Source of the DNA: Saccharibacillus alkalitolerans | GTDB lineage: Bacteria; Bacillota; Bacilli; Paenibacillales; Paenibacillaceae | Length of the DNA: 64,000 nucleotides | Assembly (NCBI RefSeq): GCF_011090185.1 | Contig: NZ_JAAFGS010000010.1 | Coordinates: 99,651-163,650 of the forward strand | Reading direction: 5' to 3' | Shown: in pieces, positions 17,358-26,024 of the stretch | Position numbering within the stretch: the first letter of the stretch is position 1 | How the letters are laid out: every line of letters starts with the position of its first letter | Translations under genes and position numbers: made by a program | Notes under the pieces: generated by a model | Seen by the model: only the letters and a program-made list of their open reading frames with translations | What the model was told of the DNA's origin: nothing | Database searches by the model: none

Positions 17358-17386
17358 TATATACACTGGAAAGACGGGGGGTTCCC
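17358..17386 (-). promoter_or_regulatory. Candidate ECF autoregulatory promoter
   Basis: Minus strand: GGGAACC (17380-17386) as an ECF-type -35, 15-base gap, then GTATATA (17358-17364). It is correctly placed about 40 bases before the sigma gene start; weak because no second promoter in the window shares it. Confidence 0.35.
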
Positions 17387-17508
17387 GGAATTTATACCGT
17401 CTTTTCAAAAAAAAATTGAAATTCGAAATTAAACGCATAGGACGTTAAAATGGAAGGGTTATCTTTTGACTATACAACTTCTGCTTCGAAGCGGGAAAGG
17501 AGTCGGAC

Positions 17509-18441
17509 ATGATTTATCGCATCACGTATTTGTCGGACGGGCTTCGGGTAGCCGGATATGTCGCGCTGCCGCCGGGGCTTGAGACGACGGAAGAAGAACT
17601 GGCCGCCTTTCTCCGGCGGGAATGCGGGGACGACGGGCTGACCGCGGCAGCGGCGGCCTGCATCCTGCCGGCGGCGGCCGAAGCGGCGAAGCGCGCTGCC
17701 GGCGAAGCCCCCGACTATGCACCCGAAGAATATGCGGCGGCCGGAACGGAAAAACCCGCTTTCTCCAATAAAGCGCCTTATCCGGTGCTCGTGTACTGCC
17801 GGGGAGGCATCGGCCGGGTCGGCCGCGTGCAGCTCGATTGGCTGGCCGAATTCGCTTCTTTTGGACATATCGTGATGGCGCCCTGCTATCGCGGCGGGGA
17901 AAGCGGGGTCGGGCATGACCGGTTCGGCGGAGCCGATCTGGAAGACTCGAGGGTCGCGGTGCGGCTCGCCAAAGCGCTCCCTTGGGCAGATCCCGAACGG
18001 CTCGCCGTAATGGGCTTCTCGCGAGGCTCGGTCAACGCGACGGACGCGGCGGTTCACGAACGGGCTTCTCGGCTCGTTCTGCTGGGCGGACTTTCCGATC
18101 TGGCGCAAACGTACGAAGAACGGGTCGATCTTCGGCGCATGCTGAAACGGGTCGTCGGCGGCTCGGCTTATAAGCTGCCCGAGGTCTACCGCGACCGTTC
18201 TCCGATCCATATGGCCCGGGAGATCGAATGTCCGGTTCTAATCATTCACGGCACGCAGGACGCTCAAGTCGACTACGGTCACGGCGAGCGGATGTACGAA
18301 GAACTGCTCAGGCGGAATAAACCCGCTTCGCTGGCCCGCCTGGAAGGCTTTGGGCATCATATGTCGCATGCGGCGCGGATGATCGTGCTGGCGGGCATGT
18401 TTCGGTGGCTGGAAACGGAAATTCCGGCGCCGCGTTCTTGA
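17509..18441 (+). CDS. Alpha/beta hydrolase of the S9 peptidase-like group
   Basis: A 310-residue cytosolic hydrolase. The C-terminal ~210 residues form the catalytic domain: VLVYCRGG oxyanion strand (~92), nucleophile motif GFSRGS (~177-182), acid in HGTQDAQVDYG (~248) and His in GFGHHMSH (~287-294). This resembles dipeptidyl-peptidase/acylaminoacyl-peptidase hydrolases without the propeller. The N-terminal ~85 residues are less conserved and Ala/Glu-rich. It starts with GGAAAGGAG upstream of ATG at 17509, and is transcribed away from the sigma operon. Substrate unknown. Confidence 0.8.
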   Translation: MIYRITYLSDGLRVAGYVALPPGLETTEEELAAFLRRECGDDGLTAAAAACILPAAAEAAKRAAGEAPDYAPEEYAAAGTEKPAFSNKAPYPVLVYCRGGIGRVGRVQLDWLAEFASFGHIVMAPCYRGGESGVGHDRFGGADLEDSRVAVRLAKALPWADPERLAVMGFSRGSVNATDAAVHERASRLVLLGGLSDLAQTYEERVDLRRMLKRVVGGSAYKLPEVYRDRSPIHMAREIECPVLIIHGTQDAQVDYGHGERMYEELLRRNKPASLARLEGFGHHMSHAARMIVLAGMFRWLETEIPAPRS

Positions 18442-18475
18442 TCGCCTTCCCGGGCGGAAAGGCGCGTCATGACGA

Positions 18476-18510
18476 AAAAAAGGCGCGGAGCATAAGCTCC
18501 GTGCCTTTTT
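18476..18510. terminator. Bidirectional terminator
   Basis: Hairpin AAAAAGGCGCGGAGC / GCTCCGTGCCTTTTT between two convergent genes (hydrolase on +, CBS protein on -), with A and T runs on both flanks. Confidence 0.85.
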
Positions 18511-18533
18511 AGGTATTCGCTCTTGCTTTGCGT

Positions 18534-18986
18534 TTAACCCTGCAGATCTTCCGAGCGGACGACGCCGAAAAACGTTCCGCCGCGCGTAACGACGATCGCT
18601 TCCTTGCGCGTACGGGACGGACGCAAGGCTGCGAGTTCGCGTACGAAGCCGACGGACGCGCCGAAATCGACGGTCATCGGATGCAGGCTCATCAAGCGGC
18701 TGACCGGAAGATCGTACAGATGCTCCGGTTCGTATTCCGCGTTCATCTGGATATAGAACGCATCGCTCATCACGAGCCCTACCGGGCGCTGCTTGGCGTC
18801 GCAGATCACGACGCAGGCTTCGTGCTGACGCTTGGACAGCAGGCGCAGCGTCTCCCCGCAGGTCGCGGTGTCGGGCAGCACCGGCGCCGGAACGGCCAAC
18901 AGCCCTGCTCCCTCTACAATCGGCTCCAGTGTCTCACTGCTATTCAGGCCCAAAGGGCGAATCTTGTTTTCGCTGACAAACGTCAT
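18534..18986 (-). CDS. CBS-domain pair protein
   Basis: A 150-residue soluble protein made of two CBS repeats, the first at ~30-85 (TCGETLRLLSKRQHEACVVICD...RPVGLVMSDAF) and the second at ~92-148 (VSRLMSLHPMTVDFGASVGFV...FFGVVRSEDLQG). Stand-alone CBS pairs bind adenine nucleotides and regulate partners. No catalytic or membrane domain is attached and no obvious partner is adjacent. ATG at 18986 follows GAGAGGAG. Confidence 0.85.
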   Translation of the reverse strand: MTFVSENKIRPLGLNSSETLEPIVEGAGLLAVPAPVLPDTATCGETLRLLSKRQHEACVVICDAKQRPVGLVMSDAFYIQMNAEYEPEHLYDLPVSRLMSLHPMTVDFGASVGFVRELAALRPSRTRKEAIVVTRGGTFFGVVRSEDLQG

Positions 18987-19146
18987 TGTGAAGAACTCCT
19001 CTCGATCGGCTTCCTACCCGGACTTTCCGGGCCGCCTAATTACGATTACCGTACTTTATCCGTCATCGTACGCCCCCAGCGTAAGCGCTGTTCAAGAGGA
19101 GTGTAACGGCGGAGTAAAAATCCGCCCGGGGCTCGGAAAAGCAAAA

Positions 19147-19169
19147 AAGCGCCCGAATTTCGGGCGCTT
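19147..19169 (-). terminator. Terminator after ycnI
   Basis: Perfect hairpin AAGCGCCCGAA / TTCGGGCGCTT followed on the minus strand by TTTTTT, about 40 bases past the ycnI stop. Confidence 0.85.
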
Positions 19170-19210
19170 CGTAAGTCTTCGGCGCGAAGCCGGCTTTGAC
19201 TTTTATCCGC

Positions 19211-20020
19211 TTAAGATTTGCGTTTGCGCGATAACAGCGCCGCGCCGGACAACGCGATGGCCGCGATCGACAGCGCAAGCGTCACGTACAGCAGGACGGA
19301 ATTCGATTCCGATGCAGGCGCATCGGAAGGCGCGTCCGCGGCAGCGGACGCCGGATCGCTGACTGCCGAAGCTTCGGGCGCCGAATCCGTATCGGAAGCG
19401 GGCTCTCCCGCTTCGTCTGCCGGGGCCGAAGCCGGATCGCTGACCGCCGCTTCGTTTGCCGATGCCGCATCGTCGGACGCCGCGGCACCGGCCGCGCCTG
19501 CGGCATGACCGTGCGCATCCGCCGCCGTGTCGCTGGCCGCAGCGCCGATCGTCGTGATCGAGTGCGGCGTATCGGCGTTTTCGTCGCCGGTCCATTCCAC
19601 GATGCTGCCGTCCGCGTAATATTGGAAAGCGTCCCAGGCCGCTTCGCCTTCTTCCGCCGGATTTTTCGCCACGAACGTGAAGCGCTGGAATTGGCCGGCC
19701 GCGATTCCATTGCCTTCCGCTTCCCAGGTGACGGTACCGGCCGCTTCATCGACCGAGGTCGTCCAGCCCGGAATCGGTTCGTACTGCTGGAATTCGACGC
19801 CTTCCGGCATTTTCAGCACGACCTTATTCGTGTTGACGTCTTTCTCGACCGGAACTTTCATCGTGTACGTCTCCCAGGCTCCCGTCGCCGATTCTTTCGG
19901 CAGCACGGTCACGTGCGCGCTTGCCGCCGCGGCAAACATCAGCAGAGCCGCGGAAGCCGGCGCCGCGAGAGCGAGCAGCTTTTTCCAAGTTTTGTTCATT
20001 TTCGTATTCGCAATCGTCAT
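19211..20020 (-). CDS. ycnI: YcnI-like copper-binding membrane-anchored protein (DUF1775)
   Basis: A 269-residue exported protein. The signal peptide ends ...AAAASA with the mature chain starting HVTVLPKES, giving the N-terminal His used by YcnI to hold one Cu(II); the conserved TGAWETYTMKVPVEK and a Trp-rich core (GWTTSVDE, VTWEAEGN) follow. The DUF1775 domain covers ~36-165; then comes a ~75-residue linker made almost only of Ala, Ser, Asp, Glu and Pro, and a C-terminal membrane helix (~240-260) with a basic RKRKS tail. It follows ycnJ by 31 bases on the same strand, as in the B. subtilis copper-uptake operon. Confidence 0.9.
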   Translation of the reverse strand: MTIANTKMNKTWKKLLALAAPASAALLMFAAAASAHVTVLPKESATGAWETYTMKVPVEKDVNTNKVVLKMPEGVEFQQYEPIPGWTTSVDEAAGTVTWEAEGNGIAAGQFQRFTFVAKNPAEEGEAAWDAFQYYADGSIVEWTGDENADTPHSITTIGAAASDTAADAHGHAAGAAGAAASDDAASANEAAVSDPASAPADEAGEPASDTDSAPEASAVSDPASAAADAPSDAPASESNSVLLYVTLALSIAAIALSGAALLSRKRKS

Positions 20021-20051
20021 TTTCCGATCCCGCCTTTATTCGTTTTTTTCT

Positions 20052-21737
20052 TTATTTGACTTCCATCGTAAACGTGCGGTCGGCCTGTTCGAACTTTTCG
20101 GACAAGCCGTGCACTTCGACATTCCATGTCCCGGCGCTGCCGAAGTAAAGTCCGGAAGCGGCGTAGCTCCCGTCTTCGCGGGCTTCCGCTTTCACTTCCG
20201 TGTAATCCCCGGGCGCGGTCTGAGGAGAGATGCGCAGGGTAACCTGCTGCCAATCGATCCGCTCCGCGCCTTCCGCGTCCGCGAAACGGACCGTAAAGGT
20301 GCTGGTCCCTACCTGAAGCGGACGCACGTCGAGCGAGATGACCGCGTTATCCGCGTCTTCGGCCGGCTGCGTGTCCGTAAAGGCCGCCGGAGCCGCTTCC
20401 GCGGGCTGCGGCGTCGGCACGTTCGTCAGCAGGCCGGCCAGAACGAGCACGACGACGCCCGCCGCGAGCTCGGCGGCCAGCGACGCGGTTCCCCGCTTGT
20501 CCCCGTTCCGCCGGGCCCGGCGGAAGTGCAGAAAGCCGAGTGCGGCCATGACGAGCAGCAGCGCCGCTTTGGCCACGAGCAGCAGGCCGTAGCGGCTCGT
20601 GAACAGGTCCGACCAGGCCGGCACATGCGCCGCGCCCATGACGACGCCGCTCAGCACCAGCGCGATCACCGAAGCGAACGCCCACGGCGCAAAGCGCCGA
20701 AACGCCGTTTTCCAGAACGGCGAGCCTTCCCCGTCGGCGCTTGACCCGGCGGGAATCGCCAGCAGCAGCATCAGCAGGCCGCCGACCCAGACCGAAGCGC
20801 CGAGCAGATGCAGCGTGTCGGCCGTCACCTGCCAGAAGACATGCTCCGTTCCCGCCGCGTGTCCCGTGAGCGCCTTCGTCACGAGCAGCAGCACGAAGCC
20901 GATGATCGCGATCGTCCAGTGGCCGCCCCGTTTGCCCCATCCCATCAAGTCGTTGACGACCACCGCGCCGGCGATCATCATCAGCAGCAGCAGCTGCAGC
21001 AGGAACATTCGGCCCGAAGACGTGCCTTCCAGCGTCTGGCTCAGAATTTCGCGGCCGAACGCCTCGCTCCACGGCACGTCCGCGAACAGCTTCGCTTGAA
21101 GCGGCAGCCCGATCAGAACGACCAGCAGCAGGCCGGCCAGCGAGATCCAGAACCAGACGCGCCCCGGACGGGCCGCTTTCTTGACGCCCCGCAGCTCCGG
21201 CGGCAGCAGGAAGCCGAGAAACAGCATGCTGCCCGCCGTCAGCGACAGCAGCGTATAAAGCGCGGCCCGCTGGGCGACCGTATCGGCGCCCGGCGTATAA
21301 TCCGCCGCGCCGCCGGCCACGCCGGCATCGGTCAGCACGCCGTCCGAACCGACGCCGAAGCGGATCGTGCCCCGGATCGGGTGACCGTCCGCGGACACGA
21401 CGCGCCAGTTCATCGTGTAGATGCCGTCCGGGAATTCTCCTCCGATCTCGGCCTGCACGATATGAGTATCGTCCGGAGACAGAGCCGCCTGCCCGACAGG
21501 CATGTCTTTTCCCGCCGTATCGGTAACCGAGATCGACATGAACTCGCCTTGAATCGTCTCGTTGAACGTCAATTCGATCTGCTCGGGCATCTGCGCGACC
21601 GACGTTTGGTCGGCCGGCGTCGACGACAGAAGCGTCGCGTGCGCCGAGGCGAGGCCCGGCAGAACGAGCGCCGCGATCAGCAGCGCCGCCAGCAGCGGCA
21701 TCAAGCCGAGCCTTTTCCATCCGTGCCTTGCTTTCAT
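20052..21737 (-). CDS. ycnJ: CopC-CopD-YtkA fusion copper protein
   Basis: A 561-residue copper transport protein of the YcnJ type. A signal peptide ending GLASA exposes HATLLSSTPADQ, the start of a CopC domain with an N-terminal His and a second DGHPIRG copper-ligand motif (~120). Residues ~155-430 hold about eight membrane helices of CopD. The last ~100 residues (VISLDVRPLQVGTSTFTVRF...GTWNVEVHGL) form a YtkA/FixH-like beta domain. B. subtilis YcnJ is a copper importer induced under copper limitation. ATG at 21737 has AAGGAAG upstream. A NarL-type two-component system is encoded just upstream, instead of the usual YcnK repressor. Confidence 0.9.
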   Translation of the reverse strand: MKARHGWKRLGLMPLLAALLIAALVLPGLASAHATLLSSTPADQTSVAQMPEQIELTFNETIQGEFMSISVTDTAGKDMPVGQAALSPDDTHIVQAEIGGEFPDGIYTMNWRVVSADGHPIRGTIRFGVGSDGVLTDAGVAGGAADYTPGADTVAQRAALYTLLSLTAGSMLFLGFLLPPELRGVKKAARPGRVWFWISLAGLLLVVLIGLPLQAKLFADVPWSEAFGREILSQTLEGTSSGRMFLLQLLLLMMIAGAVVVNDLMGWGKRGGHWTIAIIGFVLLLVTKALTGHAAGTEHVFWQVTADTLHLLGASVWVGGLLMLLLAIPAGSSADGEGSPFWKTAFRRFAPWAFASVIALVLSGVVMGAAHVPAWSDLFTSRYGLLLVAKAALLLVMAALGFLHFRRARRNGDKRGTASLAAELAAGVVVLVLAGLLTNVPTPQPAEAAPAAFTDTQPAEDADNAVISLDVRPLQVGTSTFTVRFADAEGAERIDWQQVTLRISPQTAPGDYTEVKAEAREDGSYAASGLYFGSAGTWNVEVHGLSEKFEQADRTFTMEVK

Positions 21738-21896
21738 CCTATTCTTCCTTTCCGTAAAAACGCCGAACCGGGAAAGCATTTGCACGAAAGCTTTTCCCGG
21801 CCGGCGCGGATTCCGTGTGAATTTCCGGCGACATCGCCGGATTGCGGCCGTGAACCGGGCGCGCGGGGCAGAGCTTGCCGCACGGACCTTGTACGC

Positions 21897-22559
21897 TCAG
21901 CGCTCTCCGCCGAACCCGTCGCGTCCGACCCAGCCTTTTTCCATCGCGTACCGGGTCAGCTGCACCCGGTTCTGCAGCTGAAGCTTTTGCAAAATGTTTT
22001 TCAGATGATTCTTCACTGTGTGCTCCGAAATCCCCAGCACCTCGGCGGCTTCCCGGTTGGTAAGCCCCGATGCCACCTGACGCAAAATTTCGCGCTCCCT
22101 CGCCGTCAGCGCGTCGCTTTCCGGCTCCGCGGCGGGAGCGGAAAATTCTTTCAGGATCTGAAACGCCAGCTCCCGCGTAAGCGGCGCTTCCTCGCTGACG
22201 ATCGCCTTCAAATATTCGATCCAGGTGGAAGGAGCCAGATTTTTAAGCAGATACCCCTGGGCTCCCTGCTTCAACGCTTCCAGCAGATACGCAATATCGT
22301 CGGATACGGTGATGATGACGATCTTGACGTACGGATAGGCCATTTTGATGCGTCCCGTCGCTTCCAGTCCGCCCATGCCGCTCATGCGGATGTCCATCAG
22401 GATCAGGTCCGGCATCCACTGTTCGGTAAACGAGATCGCCTCGGCGCCGTCCGATACGACGCCGACTACTTCGAACAGCGGATCGAGCGACAGGATATCG
22501 CGGATCGCTTCCTGCGCATGCTTGTGGTCGTCCACGACCAATACCCGGCAGCGGTTCAT
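21897..22559 (-). CDS. NarL/LuxR-type response regulator
   Basis: A 220-residue regulator: receiver at 1-120 with acidic pair VVDDH (D9-D10), phospho-acceptor in LILMDIRMSGM (D55 area), Thr/Ser switch in IIITVSD and Lys in LLKNLAP; DNA-binding LuxR helix-turn-helix at ~150-205 (LTAREREILRQVASGLTNREAAEVLGISEHTVKNHLKNI). It overlaps the kinase stop by ATGA. The copper genes follow 159 bases downstream on the same strand, making them the nearest potential targets, though this is only positional evidence. Confidence 0.92.
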   Translation of the reverse strand: MNRCRVLVVDDHKHAQEAIRDILSLDPLFEVVGVVSDGAEAISFTEQWMPDLILMDIRMSGMGGLEATGRIKMAYPYVKIVIITVSDDIAYLLEALKQGAQGYLLKNLAPSTWIEYLKAIVSEEAPLTRELAFQILKEFSAPAAEPESDALTAREREILRQVASGLTNREAAEVLGISEHTVKNHLKNILQKLQLQNRVQLTRYAMEKGWVGRDGFGGER

Positions 22560-23497
22560 CGCGGTTCCTCCCCTTTGCCGAGACGGACCGAAGTTCGGCC
22601 CGGCTTCGAATTCAATTCGAAGCGCCAGCCCATCTCCTGCGCCCGGTCGGCCATGATTTTAAGCCCGTAGCGGCCGGGGGCCGCCAGCGGATCGCCGTCG
22701 AATCCCCGGCCGTCGTCCGCGACTTCGACCGTCCAGCCGGAGGCGGAGCCCCGGCCGGTCACCTGCGCGTGCGCCGCGTGCGCATGCTTGCGAACGTTGA
22801 TGACCGCTTCGCGGATGCAGGCGAGCAGCTCCGCTTTCTCGCGGCTCGCCAGCGACTCGTCCGGCAGGCTCCAATCGACCGCCACGTCGATCATCGCCTC
22901 TTCCGCCAGCCGCCCGACGCGCGCGGCCATCGATTCTTCCGCGGGTTGATCGGCCTCGGAGGAACCCGCAGAAACGGCTTCTACCGCCGTTTCCGGGCCG
23001 CGGCGGGGCGCGGAAGATCCCGCCCCGCTTCCCGTCCCCGCCCCGCTTCCCGGCGCCGTCCGCGCCTTCGGCTCCCTCAAGTTCGCCAGCGCCTGGCGAA
23101 CGTAACGGTCCACCTCGCGGACCGTGCGGCGCACGGCGCCCAGCTCGCCGCCGAGTCCCGAATCGCCCGCCCTTCTCTCCATCCGGTCCAGCTTGACCGA
23201 TAACAGAAACAGCGACTGCGCAATGCCGTCGTGCAGTTCCCTCGCCAATTCTTCGCGCGCTTCGAGATTCGCTTTGACCGAACGGGCCTGCTCCAGTTCG
23301 CGCTGCATGCGTTCGAGCATGGCGAACAGTCGGCGCAGCAGCGTTACGCTGACGAGGAAGACGAGCACCGGCGTCAGCATATTGCCCGCGTCCATCGACA
23401 ATACCGGCATCAGAAATTGATGACGGATGTATTCCCATAAGCCGACGACTACCGTCGGCAGAAACAAAATCAGCCACTTCACCTGCTTGTAACTCAT
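22556..23497 (-). CDS. NarX/DegS-type sensor histidine kinase
   Basis: A 313-residue kinase. Two hydrophobic segments at the N-terminus (WLILFLPTVVVGLWEYI and MLTPVLVFLVSVTLL, residues ~8-60) with almost no outside loop, then a coiled segment, a HisKA_3 motif with the phospho-His in ELARELHDGIAQSLF (~88-100), an unusual ~60-residue Gly/Ala/Ser-rich insert, and an HATPase domain with N-box CIREAVINVRKHAHA and G-box VADDGRGFDG. The lack of an outside sensor domain suggests membrane or intramembrane sensing. It pairs with the overlapping response regulator. Confidence 0.9.
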   Translation of the reverse strand: MSYKQVKWLILFLPTVVVGLWEYIRHQFLMPVLSMDAGNMLTPVLVFLVSVTLLRRLFAMLERMQRELEQARSVKANLEAREELARELHDGIAQSLFLLSVKLDRMERRAGDSGLGGELGAVRRTVREVDRYVRQALANLREPKARTAPGSGAGTGSGAGSSAPRRGPETAVEAVSAGSSEADQPAEESMAARVGRLAEEAMIDVAVDWSLPDESLASREKAELLACIREAVINVRKHAHAAHAQVTGRGSASGWTVEVADDGRGFDGDPLAAPGRYGLKIMADRAQEMGWRFELNSKPGRTSVRLGKGEEPR

Positions 23498-23747
23498 GCG
23501 CTCTCCGCCTTTCTCTTCCGCGGCATCGGCGGTCCATTAAATTTTAACCAAAAAAGCGCTCCGGCAAATGGCCCGTTCGGGCTACGTTTGACGCTTTTCC
23601 GACTTTTTCAAGCTTCCGACGGTCCGAAATGTTCACTTATTGCTCACAATCGGTTACACTGAGCTTCGGTATGCTGTAAAATTCTTTCTATCAACCTTTA
23701 AGGATATCCGTCCTTGAATCCCTCATCGAAAGCGGAGGTCGCAGCAA

Positions 23748-25196
23748 TTGGAATTGTATTGGTTTGACCACTCTCCGTGGTTTTTGCTTGTATTGAACTT
23801 ACTCCTCGCGCTGACCGTCGTGTTTTTGGAGAGACGCGACATCGGAGTCACCTGGGCTTGGCTGATGGTCCTGTTTTTCCTCCCGATCGTCGGCTTCGTG
23901 CTTTACCTGTTTTTCGGCCAAAACCTCAGCAGGGTCAAGCGCTACCAGCTCAGGGAACAGGAGAAAATTTTGCTGCCCGGCGTCTCCGTTCAGCGTCAGC
24001 TTCTGCTCGACGACAAACTCCCGTTCAACGATCCGCGCACGGCACGCTACCGCGAGCTGCTGCATATGAACATGGTCGGCGATTTTTCGCTGTACACGCA
24101 GGATAACGAAGTCACCGTCTACTCGGACGGCAAGGAGAAATTCGAGGCGCTGCTGGCAGACATCGAGCGCGCGAAGAGATATATCCATGTCCAATACTAC
24201 ATCTGGCAGAACGACAAACTGGGACGGCGAATGATCGACGCGCTCACCGAAAAAGCGAAGCAGGGCGTCGAAGTCCGCGTTTTGTACGATGCCTGGGGCA
24301 GCAAAAAGGTCGGACGCCGCTTTCTCCGTCAATTTCGCGAAGCGGGCGGCCTGGCGGCTCCCTTCTTCCCTTCGCGCATTCCGTTCATCAACTTCAAAAT
24401 GAACTACCGCAACCACCGAAAGCTCGTCATCATCGACGGCGCATGCGGCTACATCGGCGGTTTCAACGTCGGAGACGAGTATCTCGGCGAAGTCAAAAAA
24501 TTCGGTTACTGGCGCGACACGCATCTGCGCATCGAAGGAACGGCCCTGATTCAGATGCATGCCATTTTTCTGCATGACTGGAGTCTGTCCGTTCGCCAGA
24601 AGCTGCCGGAAAACCTGTTCCTTACGGTCGACCGTCCGTTCTCGGGCGGGGTCGGCGCCCAGATCATCTCCAGCGGTCCGGACCAGAGCCGGGAAACGAT
24701 CAAGCTCGCCTATATCAAAATGATGGACGAGGCGCGCGAGACGATCATGATTCAGACCCCGTACTTCATTCCCGACGAGAGCATGATGACCGCGCTGAAG
24801 ATGGCCATTCTGTCGGGCGTCGAAGTCCATCTGATGATCCCGAAAGTGCCCGATCACAAAATGGTCTATTGGGCGTCTTACTCTTACCTCGGCGAACTGC
24901 TGGATCTGGGCGTCAACTGCTATTTGTACAAAAAAGGCTTCCTTCACGCCAAAACGATGGTCGTCGACGGACGCTTGGCCTCGGTCGGCACGGCCAATAT
25001 GGATATCCGCAGCTACAAGCTGAATTTCGAAGTCAACGCGATCGTTTACGATTCCGAGAAGGCGGGCGAGCTGGAAGCTTTGTTCCGCAAAGACATGGAG
25101 GACAGCGAAGTGCTGACTCTCGAAATGTACAAACGTCGTCCGCTGCTGCGCAAGATTCTCGAGTCGTTCACCCGGCTGTTGTCCCCGATCTTGTAA
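23748..25196 (+). CDS. cls: Cardiolipin synthase
   Basis: A 482-residue phospholipase-D-superfamily enzyme joining two phosphatidylglycerols to cardiolipin. Two N-terminal membrane helices (~10-28 and ~38-60) are followed by two PLD motifs, HRKLVIIDG (~222) and HAKTMVVDG (~400), each with downstream GGFN/GTANMD Asn-containing segments. Length and order match Bacillus Cls. The start is TTG at 23748, with GGAGGTC eight bases upstream and the sequence leading straight into the first helix. Single gene with its own terminator. Confidence 0.95.
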   Translation: MELYWFDHSPWFLLVLNLLLALTVVFLERRDIGVTWAWLMVLFFLPIVGFVLYLFFGQNLSRVKRYQLREQEKILLPGVSVQRQLLLDDKLPFNDPRTARYRELLHMNMVGDFSLYTQDNEVTVYSDGKEKFEALLADIERAKRYIHVQYYIWQNDKLGRRMIDALTEKAKQGVEVRVLYDAWGSKKVGRRFLRQFREAGGLAAPFFPSRIPFINFKMNYRNHRKLVIIDGACGYIGGFNVGDEYLGEVKKFGYWRDTHLRIEGTALIQMHAIFLHDWSLSVRQKLPENLFLTVDRPFSGGVGAQIISSGPDQSRETIKLAYIKMMDEARETIMIQTPYFIPDESMMTALKMAILSGVEVHLMIPKVPDHKMVYWASYSYLGELLDLGVNCYLYKKGFLHAKTMVVDGRLASVGTANMDIRSYKLNFEVNAIVYDSEKAGELEALFRKDMEDSEVLTLEMYKRRPLLRKILESFTRLLSPIL

Positions 25197-25218
25197 GAAC
25201 CGCCGTGCGCGTTTCGGC

Positions 25219-25268
25219 AAAAAAATCCGCTCCGACTCCGCCTGCGCGGCGGTTGGAGCGGATTTTTT
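25219..25268. terminator. Bidirectional terminator between cls and flavin reductase gene
   Basis: AAAAAATCCGCTCC and its complement GGAGCGGATTTTTT enclose a GC-rich inner hairpin; serves convergent genes on both strands. Confidence 0.8.
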
Positions 25269-25274
25269 GTTAGG

Positions 25275-25916
25275 TCATGCGCCGCCGCCCGGCTGGGTCG
25301 GGCGCTCGATGCTGAACAGTCGGCCGAGCTCGGCGTATTCGCTGCCCGCGAGGCGCGCGACCGGGCGAAGCTTTTCCGTCCGCACGTAACCGCGCTCTTC
25401 GTCGAAGATCGATTCGTCGAGACGGAAGCGCAAAATGCGGGCGATCAGCAGATCGTGGGAGATCCGTCCGTCGTCGGCCTTGATGGGCACATGCGACTCC
25501 AGCCGGCATTCCAGCCGCACTTTGGCTTCGGCGATGCCCGGCACGCCCACCGCTTCGCTGCCGGCCAGCGTCAGCCGCGTCAAATCGATTTCGCTTTCGC
25601 CGTGAGGCAGGGGCGCCGCGGTTCTGTTCATTTCCTCGACCAGCGTTTCGTCGCAAATATGTATGACCAGCTCGCCGAGTTCCGTCACGTTGCGGGCGGT
25701 ATCCTTCATGGTGCCGTCCGGACGACGAACGACGGAGACGGCCACAAGCGGCGGATCCGAGCTGATCATGTTAAAGTAGCTGAAGGGCGCCGCATTGACG
25801 GTTCCGTGCTCTTGCGACAGCGAAGTCACCCAAGCGACGGGGCGGGGCACGATCGTTCCGGTCATCAATTTATAGACAAGCTTGCCGTCCAGGTTCCGAG
25901 GATCGAGATTATGCAC
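25275..25916 (-). CDS. Flavin reductase-like FMN-binding split-barrel protein
   Basis: A 213-residue protein of the flavin reductase-like family. The opening block KLMTGTIVPRPVAWVTSLSQ and AAPFSYFNMISSDPPLVAVSV (~15-62) is the FMN-binding signature, followed by KDTARNV and ELVIHIC. Members reduce FMN or FAD with NAD(P)H or act on small substrates; no partner monooxygenase is adjacent. The start is GTG at 25916 with AAAGGAG upstream; no ATG fits. Single gene. Confidence 0.85.
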   Translation of the reverse strand: MHNLDPRNLDGKLVYKLMTGTIVPRPVAWVTSLSQEHGTVNAAPFSYFNMISSDPPLVAVSVVRRPDGTMKDTARNVTELGELVIHICDETLVEEMNRTAAPLPHGESEIDLTRLTLAGSEAVGVPGIAEAKVRLECRLESHVPIKADDGRISHDLLIARILRFRLDESIFDEERGYVRTEKLRPVARLAGSEYAELGRLFSIERPTQPGGGA

Positions 25917-26024
25917 GGGACAGCTCCTTTCCGAATCGGATCAAATAAGGACGCCGCGCGCCTTTGTCTCTTCGCTGCCGCGGCGTCTTTAATTCTTCCA
26001 TTGTATACGCGCATGGCCGGTCTT

